This document shows, piece by piece, positions 54,565-63,500 of a stretch of DNA of 64,000 nucleotides. The DNA is from Rhizobiales bacterium UBA1912 (lineage in GTDB: Bacteria; Pseudomonadota; Alphaproteobacteria; Rhizobiales; Devosiaceae). Location of the stretch: NCBI GenBank assembly GCA_002337455.1, contig DDGC01000027.1, positions 37,251 to 101,250 on the forward strand, given 5' to 3'. The notes under the pieces are model-generated. The model ran no database searches and had not been told where the DNA came from. It worked only from the letters and a program-made list of their open reading frames with translations. Made by a program: the position numbers and the translations under genes. Every line of letters starts with the position of its first letter. The first letter of the stretch is position 1.

Positions 54565-56717
54565 TCGAGGTAAAAGGCACGCGCCAAACCGAAGCCGAGG
54601 GACCTGCCACAAGCGATCGCTATGCGTTTGCCGACGCGCAGGGCTTGAGCAGGATACCGATGTTGTTCGGGCTGCTTATCACCGGCATTGTCGCCTATCT
54701 GAAGCTGGCGCTGACGCCGGCGCAGGCGGCGCAGCCAACCGATGCGCCGACCCCGGAGCCCGAGCAGGAATTTGCGATCCAGCCCGCAGCGTCCAACGCG
54801 CCCGAACAACTGGATGATTATCGCAAAAAAGCGGGCGTCGCGGACGCGCCGCATCACCTCGCGCCACCGCCACCACTGGATCCGGATTCGCATATCAGCA
54901 ACGTCATCGGCTTTCCCGGCCCGCGCTTTGCGCTCGCCGACTCCTCGGTCATCGACTTTTCCGGTCCGGGGCCGGCGTCGGTGACTGGCGGTGCCGGGCA
55001 GAATGGGACGCCGAAGACCCCGTCGGCGATCCTTCCACCGGCAAGAGACGATTTGCCGCCTGATGAGCCGCCTCCCGCGCCCGGGCCGGTCCCGTCGCCC
55101 GGTGAGGATCGGCGCAATCGGGCGCCGGAAAGCAGCGGACCCGTCCGGTTGAACAACGTGGTGGCCGGTACAGCCGTGCTGATCGGGCTGTCCGAACTGC
55201 TCACCAACATCGTCGATGCCGATGGCGACACGCTCGAAGTCGGCAATGTGCGCGCTTCCACTGGCTCTATCGGGAGAAGCGGGGACGCCTGGGTTTATTC
55301 CAGCCATGCGCAGACGCCCGCTTCGGACGTCGTCATCACCTATCAGGTGAGCGACGGGACGACCACCGTCACCCACACTGCCGTGTTCAAGCTCGATCGG
55401 GGCGGCGACTTGGTTGGAACTGAGCAGCTCGATCATCTGGTTGGGATGGATCTCGCCGACAGGATCGACGCGCGCGGCGGCAACGATTTGATCGATGCCC
55501 GCGGTGGCAATGATATCGTCTTCGGCGGTGATGGCGACGACCTCATCGTTGCCGGGGCCGGTCACGATTTCGTCTATGGCGGCGCAGGCAATGACCGAAT
55601 TTTCGGCGGCGCGGGCAACGATATGCTGGCCGGTGGCGATGGCGATGACTGGATTTTCGGTGGCGACGGCAACGACACCATTCTGGGTGAGGGCGGCAAC
55701 GACCGACTGTTTGGTGGCGCGGGCGACGATTTGCTTTCCGGTGGTGACGGCGATGACATGCTCAGCGACGGTGAGGGGGCCGATACGCTTCTGGGCGAGG
55801 CTGGCGACGACATTATTGTTGCGGCGGCTGACGCTACGCCCGACGTCTTCGATGGCGGCGCGGGCACCGACACCCTCGACCTTTCCGTCGCCACGGGGTC
55901 GTTGGTGGTTAATCTGGAAGAGCAGAGCGCTGCGGGTGAAGAGATCGGCGAGAACACGGCCACAGGCTTTGAAACCGTTATCGGTGGATCGGGCGACGAT
56001 ACGATCTCAGGCGATGCGGGATCTGAGACGTTGCACGGCGGCGCGGGCGACGATGTGCTCGAGGGTCGCGATGGCGATGACGAAATCCACGATGGCGCCG
56101 GCAGCGATACTGTCGAGGGCGGCGGCGGCAACGACCGGGTTGTGGTGGCTCTCGATGCCGAGGACGATTCATTTAGCGGCGGGGAGGGCACCGACAAGCT
56201 CGACCTTTCCGCCACGACCGTGGGCGTCACAGTCAATCTTGTTACAGGGCAGGTCTCCAGCGTTGAAATCGGCAACGACACAATCACCGGCTTTGAAGAG
56301 GTGCTGGGTGGCGCGGGCAACGACATGTTCCACGTCGGCGACCAGGCGGTCGTGCTGACCGGCGGCGCGGGGGAGGACACCTTTTCATTCGGGCTGCCTC
56401 TCACCCAGGTGATGGACCGGCCACAGGTGATTCACGACATTCTCGATTTCCTGGTCGGCGACCGCATCCTGGTGGCCGAATACGAATTCTCGAGGACCGG
56501 CCGCAACGGCGAAGAAAATCGCTTCGACTATTATTTCCAGGGCGAAGACACCGAGCACGACCAGAGCGGCCTGCGGCTGAGAATTCGATACGAGTTCGAA
56601 GGGAATGAGGAAAAAACGCTGCTGGAGTTCGACTACGACGGCGACCAGAATTTCGACCTCGTGATCGCCATCCAAGGCCAGCATCAGCCTTACCTCTACG
56701 AACACGCGGTTATCTAA
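54561..56717 (+). CDS. RTX/cadherin-like protein with N-terminal membrane anchor
   Basis: 718 residues, translationally coupled to the ABC gene. A hydrophobic helix at 33-52 (MLFGLLITGIVAYLKLALTP) follows a short cytoplasmic-looking tail. A proline/acid-rich linker spans about 57-192, then a cadherin-like module with DADGDTLEV near 217. RTX repeats run at about 285-600. The last 110 residues end QPYLYEHAVI, unlike the DFxL-type tail of the peroxidase. Possible roles: anchored accessory of the exporter, or a second cargo held in the envelope. The place between ABC and HlyD genes is unusual, and no function is established. Confidence 0.8.
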   Translation: MIEVKGTRQTEAEGPATSDRYAFADAQGLSRIPMLFGLLITGIVAYLKLALTPAQAAQPTDAPTPEPEQEFAIQPAASNAPEQLDDYRKKAGVADAPHHLAPPPPLDPDSHISNVIGFPGPRFALADSSVIDFSGPGPASVTGGAGQNGTPKTPSAILPPARDDLPPDEPPPAPGPVPSPGEDRRNRAPESSGPVRLNNVVAGTAVLIGLSELLTNIVDADGDTLEVGNVRASTGSIGRSGDAWVYSSHAQTPASDVVITYQVSDGTTTVTHTAVFKLDRGGDLVGTEQLDHLVGMDLADRIDARGGNDLIDARGGNDIVFGGDGDDLIVAGAGHDFVYGGAGNDRIFGGAGNDMLAGGDGDDWIFGGDGNDTILGEGGNDRLFGGAGDDLLSGGDGDDMLSDGEGADTLLGEAGDDIIVAAADATPDVFDGGAGTDTLDLSVATGSLVVNLEEQSAAGEEIGENTATGFETVIGGSGDDTISGDAGSETLHGGAGDDVLEGRDGDDEIHDGAGSDTVEGGGGNDRVVVALDAEDDSFSGGEGTDKLDLSATTVGVTVNLVTGQVSSVEIGNDTITGFEEVLGGAGNDMFHVGDQAVVLTGGAGEDTFSFGLPLTQVMDRPQVIHDILDFLVGDRILVAEYEFSRTGRNGEENRFDYYFQGEDTEHDQSGLRLRIRYEFEGNEEKTLLEFDYDGDQNFDLVIAIQGQHQPYLYEHAVI

Positions 56718-56744
56718 CGCAAGGGCTCGGGGAGAGCACCGATC

Positions 56745-58088
56745 ATGACAAGTATCGACGCTGGAACATTGACGGGCGGGCCTCAGGGCCGCGGCGGGAA
56801 AACCAAAGATTCGACATACAGTCTGGGTCTCCGGATTGGTGTCAGCGTCTTTTTCGGCATCCTTCTGGTTGTCGTTGTCGGCGGCTGGGCCGCTACGGCT
56901 ACGCTGACCGGCGCGGTCATTGCGCCGGGTTCGGTCACTGTCGGCCAGCACGTCAAGGAGGTGCAGCATCGTGACGGCGGCATCGTCGCTGAAATCGCCG
57001 TGCGGGAGGGCGACTTCGTCGAGGCCGGCGAGGTGTTGCTGAGGCTCAGCGACGTCGAGACGCGCGCCGAGCGGTCCATCGTCTTGAGCCAGCTTTACGA
57101 ATTGCAGGGCCGCGCTGCGCGGTTGCTGTCCGAGCGCGACGGGCTGACCCAGATCGACTTCTCCACGGTATTGGCCGCCGAAGGCCCGGCCCGCTCGGCC
57201 ACTATTGGTGGTGAAACGACGCTCTTTATCGGCAACCTTCTGGCCCGGGCGCGGCAAAAGGAACAGCTCGAGTTGCAACTGGACCAGCTGGGCCAGGAGG
57301 TGGTCGGGCTGGAATCGCAATTGGCAGCGCTTAACGAGGAGATCGCACTGGTCGGCACCGAGCACGCCAGGCTCGAGGAACTTGCCGCCAACGGGCTCAT
57401 CGAGGGGGCGCGGGTCTATGCCATAAACCGTGAGATCGCCCGGCTTACCGGCGAGCACGGCGAGGTGGTGGCCAATATGGCGCGGGCCGAGGGTCGTATG
57501 AGCGAGGTGCGGCTGCAGATCATCGCGACTGACGAAACAGCGCGCAACGAGGCGCAGCGTGAGTTGCGCGTCGTTCAGGCGCAGATGACCGAGCTGTCCG
57601 AGCGCCTGCTTTCCGCCGAGGACCGGCTGGACCGGGTCGATATCCGCTCTCCCATCGCCGGCATCGTCAACGAACTCAACGTCACAACGGTCGGCGGGGT
57701 GGTCACGCCCGCACAGACCCTCGTGACAATCGTGCCCGACGATGCGGACCTCAAGATCGAGATGCGGCTGAGCATCGTCGACGTCGATCAGGTCTCGGTC
57801 GGCCAGCCCGTCAAGCTGCGGTTTTCGGCCTTCAACCAGCGCACAACCCCCGAGCTTGAGGGCGAGATCGTCCATGTTTCGGCTGCCGCGCAGCGCGACA
57901 GTTCCACGGGCGAGTTGTTCTATCTGGGCGAAGTCGGGATCACCGACGATCTCGGCAAACTCGGGAACGTGACGCTGATCCCCGGCATGCCCGTCGAGGT
58001 GTTTGCCGAGACGGCCGAGATGACCGCTTTGAGCTATCTGGTCAAACCGTTCCTCGACCAGGCCGCGCGGGCGTTCCGCGAGGAGTAG
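56745..58088 (+). CDS. HlyD-family type I secretion adaptor (PrtE-like)
   Basis: 447 residues. One membrane helix near residues 30-52 precedes a periplasmic region. The lipoyl-like halves are IAPGSVTVGQHVKEVQHRDG near 59 and RVDIRSPIAGIVNELNVTTV near 300, with a long coiled-coil hairpin between (about 105-290). The C-terminal beta domain ends near ALSYLVKPFLDQ, as in HlyD/PrtE. It bridges the ABC exporter to an outer-membrane TolC protein, whose gene is not in the window. The second long repeat begins right after its stop. Confidence 0.95.
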   Translation: MTSIDAGTLTGGPQGRGGKTKDSTYSLGLRIGVSVFFGILLVVVVGGWAATATLTGAVIAPGSVTVGQHVKEVQHRDGGIVAEIAVREGDFVEAGEVLLRLSDVETRAERSIVLSQLYELQGRAARLLSERDGLTQIDFSTVLAAEGPARSATIGGETTLFIGNLLARARQKEQLELQLDQLGQEVVGLESQLAALNEEIALVGTEHARLEELAANGLIEGARVYAINREIARLTGEHGEVVANMARAEGRMSEVRLQIIATDETARNEAQRELRVVQAQMTELSERLLSAEDRLDRVDIRSPIAGIVNELNVTTVGGVVTPAQTLVTIVPDDADLKIEMRLSIVDVDQVSVGQPVKLRFSAFNQRTTPELEGEIVHVSAAAQRDSSTGELFYLGEVGITDDLGKLGNVTLIPGMPVEVFAETAEMTALSYLVKPFLDQAARAFREE

Positions 58089-58089
58089 G

Positions 58090-58617
58090 CGCGCGAAAGC
58101 GGCCGACGGCCATAAGCCCCGGTTTATATAGGTGTGCCCGAATTGGGCGGTGAACGGCGAAGCAAGCTTCATCCGTAGTTTGGTAGTCAAGCGAAGCCAG
58201 CTTCGCCGTTCACATCCGGGGTTTTTGGCTTATGGCGGCGTCTCGGGCTGGGGTTTGTTGGTCTTTGGTGGGTCGGTTGGTCGAACCGGAAAAGTGGGAA
58301 CCACTTTTCCTGCCAACCTCCCGAGTCCCCCAAACAACCCGTGCCCCTCCGGGTTTCCCCGGTACGACGTGGATTTCACTCCTCGTCCGGCCATCCGTCC
58401 GCTTTGGGCCTCCGCTGGGGCGACCCCCATCGGACCCGGATCGACCTGTCGGATGGGACCGAAGTGCCCGGAGGCCGATGTGGTCCTAAGGCTCGGACCC
58501 ATGCTCCTCCTTCTCCAATCCCGTCCTCACCGGAAGCTCGTATGCATCCTCGCCCTGGTGCGGTCGTGAGGGGAGAATGGCATGAGAGGCTGGGGGCGGG
58601 GATAAGTATTTCGAGCG
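58090..58617 (+). repeat. Long intergenic repeat, copy B
   Basis: About 528 bases matching copy A (41879-42403) from the first CGCGCGAAAGCGGCCGACGG block to GATAAGTATTTCGAGCG, with scattered substitutions. Nested arms are at 58109-58122/58216-58236 and 58150-58170/58193-58213. A third stem at 58288-58310 keeps exact GGAAAAGTG arms while its five-base loop differs from copy A. It begins one base after the HlyD stop. Confidence 0.93.
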
Positions 58618-58695
58618 GAGACAGTGAGGGTGGTGACGCGGCCCATAGGGAATGCGGTTGGCGAACACTTCTGCTGTGCTGGCGGCAACGGTGCG

Positions 58696-58935
58696 GATCC
58701 CCGGGTCAAGCCCGAGGATGACGGGGGTGGGTGGAGTGTTGGTGATTCCATTGAGCTCTTCGCTACGGACCAGCGCGATTGAAAGGGGCGTCTTGTTTAA
58801 CGCCTGCGCGATCTTCGGTTGCTGAATCGCCGTGCAGGCAAAATGTGGTTGCCGCCTTGGTTATCCATCTTTGCTGATTTTGGACGCAGTCTCGCCCTCA
58901 TCCACCGCGTCATCCTCGGGCTCGACCCGGGGATC
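58696..58935. repeat. REP-like palindrome pair 2
   Basis: The 27-base unit at 58696-58722 (GATCCCCGGGTCAAGCCCGA...) and its inverted copy at 58909-58935. Both carry the CCCGGG core with small loop changes. The surrounding region 58618-59007 holds no gene. Confidence 0.85.
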
Positions 58936-59007
58936 CGCAACCTTGCAGCGCCCGCTGATGGTGTTTCGATCTTGACGGCCGCCACGGCCTCGTTGCCATA
59001 ATCGGCC

Positions 59008-59301
59008 ATGGGCGGGTTCGTTTACATCATGGCACACCGGCGGCGCGGCGCGACTTATATCGGGGTCACGAACAACCTCGTGCGCCGCGTTTACGAGCAT
59101 CGCAACAGCAAGGGTGGTGGGCATACGCGGAGCTACAACATCGGTCGGCTGGTGTGGTTCGAGGAGCACGCGGACATTCGCGACGCCATCCACATGGAAA
59201 AGCGGCTCAAAAAGTGGGAGCAGGCGTGGAAATTCGATCTGATCGAGAACGCCAATCCCCATTGGGATGATTTGTGGGAGGAGGTGGCGGGGTCGTTTTA
59301 G
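59008..59301 (+). CDS. GIY-YIG nuclease superfamily protein
   Basis: 97 residues of the stand-alone UPF0213/YhbQ-like group. The motif pair is VYIMAHRRRGATYIGVTNNL, and the catalytic Arg and Glu lie in LVRRVYEHR and MEKRLKKWEQAWK. These small proteins may be nucleases of uncertain role, often present in several copies in Hyphomicrobiales genomes. It sits between two REP-like pairs. Confidence 0.9.
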   Translation: MGGFVYIMAHRRRGATYIGVTNNLVRRVYEHRNSKGGGHTRSYNIGRLVWFEEHADIRDAIHMEKRLKKWEQAWKFDLIENANPHWDDLWEEVAGSF

Positions 59302-59345
59302 GCGGCCGGGCTCAAACGTCTGAGGTGCGGCGGGGAAGCGGTGCG

Positions 59346-59496
59346 GATCCCCGGGTCAAGCCCGAGGATGACGGTGGGGGGAGGAGAGGTTTGCGCAGAT
59401 GGCGAGATACAGTGGAACGGGCTGCGCTGCTGAAGTCACATAGCACGTTGAAATGGCCCCACCTACCTCGTCATTGTCGGACTAGATCCGAAGATC
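59346..59496. repeat. REP-like palindrome pair 3
   Basis: An intact unit at 59346-59372 faces a decayed inverted one at 59470-59496 (GTCATTGTCGGACTAGATCC...). The decay on one side suggests an older insertion. No gene is seen from 59302 to 59532. Confidence 0.75.
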
Positions 59497-59532
59497 CGCA
59501 AGGCCTCTCGACGCGATGAAGGCTTAGATAGT

Positions 59533-59928
59533 CTAGGCAACACTCGTAAGGTCTGGAAAAATAACGTTGTCTTCTTGAGCGATTTCTGAAGCCTGTCGAT
59601 ATGCCTCGCGCCGGTCGTCTTGGCAAAGAATGTCGTCACCCAAGTACGTCATCGCCTCTTCTAACACTTGTATCATATACAGGAAATGTGACTCTTTGGA
59701 ATCGTGACGGAAGCGGTACGTGTTTAAATAAAAATGGCGAAACCCTTTGAGCTTGAATCCAATCAGCTTTCGCTCGCGCATTGACAAAACTAAAGTCAGA
59801 TACTCGTCAATCCGCCTATGCACCGTTGGGACATCTTTGCGGATATATTCGACGGAGTCTGATTCACGATAATATAGCGCTCTCGGCGTATACCATGGCG
59901 TTTCGGGATCTAAAGTCCGAGGTAGCAT
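59533..59928 (-). CDS. Hypothetical protein A of a low-GC pair
   Basis: 131 residues, soluble, with charged and aromatic-rich stretches such as RRIDEYLTLVLSMRERKLIG and FRHFYLNTYRFRHDSKESHF. No family was recognised. The DNA is visibly richer in A and T than its neighbours, and the preferred third codon base differs, which suggests recent gain. It follows the next gene after eleven bases and so is probably its co-transcribed partner. Confidence 0.65.
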   Translation of the reverse strand: MLPRTLDPETPWYTPRALYYRESDSVEYIRKDVPTVHRRIDEYLTLVLSMRERKLIGFKLKGFRHFYLNTYRFRHDSKESHFLYMIQVLEEAMTYLGDDILCQDDRREAYRQASEIAQEDNVIFPDLTSVA

Positions 59929-59939
59929 TTTAGGCTACC

Positions 59940-60539
59940 CTACCAGCGACGGCGGCGATAGCGTTCTGCGTGATCAATGGGTAAGCTGGTATCATCTGGT
60001 GACCGCTCCAAAAATTCCCAATGTGTAACGATGCCAACCGATGCCGGCTCGCTGCCATTAAAACCGTTCGGACGACCATGGGGATAATCTAGCCGAACAT
60101 ACACGGCAAGCAACAAATCGCGCGGTACCATCATCGGTTCCGCACAGCATACCATATCTGCGGTGGTAGTGAAGATAATTCCTGGTTCAATAATAAATGC
60201 AAATGAATCAAAACCATGTTTGTCGTCTGCGACGGGTCGTTTGAGGCCCTGAAAGCAGGCGTGCGCTTTGGCAAACGAGGTTAGACCGCCTAGAGGCAGA
60301 TGCCGAGCTATGTTGGGTACGGGTGGTGGAACGCCTATAACCGCACTCCAGAGCTCAAAAGCCTTTTGGCGGCGCCCGGTTGACGCTGCTGCGCGTGCGT
60401 CTTCGGTCGCAATACGGTAGGCCACCACCCGGTGGGGATCATCGACTGCCCGCCCTATCACGACTTTAGGGAAGTCTAGCCAGTCGGAAGGGGCCTTGGC
60501 CCCTCCCTCAATAATTTGGAAGCGATTTGATTTTTCCAT
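59940..60539 (-). CDS. Hypothetical protein B of a low-GC pair
   Basis: 199 residues from the ATG at 60539 (MEKSNRFQIIEGGAK). It is soluble, with FAFIIEPGIIFTTTADMVCC in the middle and a basic tail ending RYRRRRW. No conserved domain was recognised. Its base composition matches hypothetical protein A and contrasts with the nrdJ end 32 bases upstream. The two may form a defence or regulatory pair, but this is only suggested by the small size, pairing and composition. Confidence 0.65.
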   Translation of the reverse strand: MEKSNRFQIIEGGAKAPSDWLDFPKVVIGRAVDDPHRVVAYRIATEDARAAASTGRRQKAFELWSAVIGVPPPVPNIARHLPLGGLTSFAKAHACFQGLKRPVADDKHGFDSFAFIIEPGIIFTTTADMVCCAEPMMVPRDLLLAVYVRLDYPHGRPNGFNGSEPASVGIVTHWEFLERSPDDTSLPIDHAERYRRRRW

Positions 60540-60571
60540 AATTCTAGCGCCTCGTCCCGAGTGCGCTAGCC

Positions 60572-63500
60572 TCAACTACACCCAGTCGTTGACCCACACG
60601 TGTCACACTTCAAACAGGTCCCATTCCGCACCAGCGTAAAGTTCTGGCACTCGGAACATGCCTCGCCAACGTAGCCCTTCATCTGGGCCTCGAGCCGGAG
60701 GGTTGTGGTGTCCTTGGCCTGGGCTTCGTCGACCAGTTTGGTGGCTGCAGCTTCGGCTTCCGGGTCGGTTTTCAGCGCCGTGCCCTGTTTCAGGGCCGTT
60801 ACCGTCTGGGTCTGCATGGCCAGCACGGGGTTGGCGAGTTTGACGTCGGAGGAGGCGACCAGCATCAGGGTCTTGTCCTTGACGCGGCCGCGGGTCATGC
60901 CGCGGGAGACGTAGTTATCGGCGGGGACCGGGGCGGGGGTCGTGCGGTCTTTTACCTGATTGTCTTCCGAGACGCCCTTGCCGATCGAGGTGGCGCCGGC
61001 GTCGGGGGTGACGTGGGCCAGATCGGTGCGGTCGAGATAGGAAATGGCCAGCTCGCGGAACACGTAATCGAGGATCGATGTGGCGTTCTTGATGTGGTCA
61101 TTGCCCATGACGAGACCGGCGGGCTCGAAGCGGGTGAAGGTGAAGGCCTCGACGAATTCATCGAGCGGCACGCCGTATTGCAGGCCAATCGAAATCGCGA
61201 TGGCGAAATTGTTCATCATGGCGCGGAAGGCAGCGCCTTCCTTGTGCATGTCGATGAAGATTTCGCCCAGGCGTCCATCACCATATTCGCCGGTGTGGAC
61301 ATAGACCTTGTGGCCGCCCACGATTGCCTTCTGGGTGTAACCCTTGCGGCGGTCGGGCATGCGTTCACGCTCGCGGTAGCGCTCCCGTTCGACGATACGC
61401 TCGACGATCTTTTCGGCCACCGCCGGGATGCGCTCGGAGAGCGCAGCGGCGGCGATTTCGGCCACATCGTCCTCGTCTTCATCCTCATCGGCGAGGAGCG
61501 AGGAATTGAGCGGCTGGGAGAGCTTTGAGCCATCGCGATAGAGCGCGTTGGCCTTGAGTGCCAGCTTCCAGGACAGCATGTAGGCTTGTTTGGAATCCTC
61601 CACGGTCGCATCGTTGGGCATATTGATGGTCTTGGAGATCGCGCCCGAAATGAAGGGCTGAGCCGCGGCCATCATGCGGATGTGGGATTCGACCGAAAGG
61701 TAACGCTTGCCGATCTTGCCGCACGGGGTGGCGCAATCGAAAACGGGCAGATGCTCGTCCTTGAGGAACGGCGCGCCTTCAAGGGTCATCGCACCGCAAA
61801 CATGGATGTTGGCGGCTTCGATGTCCTTTTTGGCAAAGCCAAGGAAGGGCAGAAGCTCGAAGGTCGGGTCGGTGAGCTGGGCGTCGGTGACGCCGAGAGA
61901 TTTAAGGAAATCAGCGCCCAGCGTCCACTGGTTAAAGACGAACTTGACGTCGAAGGCCGACTTCATCGCAGCGTTGAGCGCGGCGATCTTGTCTTCGGGG
62001 AAGCCCTTGGTGGCCAGCGTCGCCGGGTTGATGGCGGGCGCCTGGTTCATGTTGCCATGACCCACGGCATAGGCCTCGATCTCGGCGATCTGGTCTTCCG
62101 AATAGCCCAGCGTGCGCAGGGCGGCGGGAACGGCGCGGTTGATGATCTTGAAGTAGCCGCCACCGGCGAGCTTCTTGAACTTGACCAGCGCGAAGTCCGG
62201 CTCGATGCCGGTGGTGTCGCAATCCATGACCAGACCGATGGTGCCGGTCGGGGCGATGACGGAAACCTGGGCGTTGCGATAGCCGTGCTTTTCACCGAGC
62301 TCGAGGGCTGCGTCCCACGCGGCGGTCGCGCGGTCGATCAGGTTCTGATCGGGGCACGAGGCGTGGTCGAGCGGAACCGGCGTGATCGAGAGGGCTTCAT
62401 AGCCATCGGCCTTGCCGTACGCGGCGTTGCGGTGATTGCGGATGACGCGCAGCATGTGCTTGGCGTTGCGCTTGTAATCCTTGAACGCACCGAGCTCGGA
62501 GGCGATTTCAGCGGATGTCGCGTAGGAAACGCCGGTCATGATGGCGGTGAGGGCACCGGCGATGGCACGGCCTTCGTCGCTGTCATAGGGGATGCCCGAG
62601 GTCATGAGCAGGCCGCCGATGTTGGCGTAGCCAAGACCGAGGGTGCGGTAGAGGTAGGAACGCTCTGCAATGGCCTTTGAAGGGAACTGGGCCATCATCA
62701 CCGAGACTTCGAGGACGAGGGTCCACAGCCGCACAGTGTGCTCGTAATCGGTCGTGTTGAACGCGCCATCCTTGCCGCGATAGGGCAGGAGGTTGATCGA
62801 GGCGAGATTACAGGCGGTGTCGTCGAGGAACATGTATTCCGAGCACGGGTTCGACGCGTTGATCGGACCGGCTTCAGGGGAGGTGTGCCACTCGTTGATC
62901 GTGGTGTGGTACTGGATGCCGGGATCGGCAGACGCCCAGGCGGCATAGCCGACCTGTTCCCAAAGATCGCGGGCCTGGAGGGTTTTCACCACCTTGCCGG
63001 ACTGACGAGCCGTCAGGTTCCAGTCGCTGTCGTTCTCGACGGCGCGCAGGAAATCATCGGTGACGCGCACCGAGTTGTTCGAGTTCTGGCCCGAGACGGT
63101 CAGATAGGCTTCCGAATCCCAATCGGTGTCGTAGATGGGGAATTCGATGTCGGTGTAGCCCTGCCTGGCGAACTGGATGACGCGGAAGATGTAGTTTTCC
63201 GGGACCAGAGCCTTCTTGGCGGCCTTGACCTCGCGTTTGAGCGCCGGGTTCTTGTTGGGATCAAAGCAATCGTCTTCGTGGCCGTCGCAGTTCACAGCGG
63301 CCTTCATGATGAGCTTGAGATGCTTGGAGACGGTCTTGGAGCCGGTGACGAGGGCTGCCACCTTCTGCTCTTCCTTGACCTTCCAGTTGATGTATTCCTC
63401 GATATCGGGGTGATCGATGTCGATGACCACCATCTTGGCGGCTCTACGGGTGGTGCCGCCCGACTTGATGGCGCCCGCAGCGCGGTCGCCGATCTTGAGG

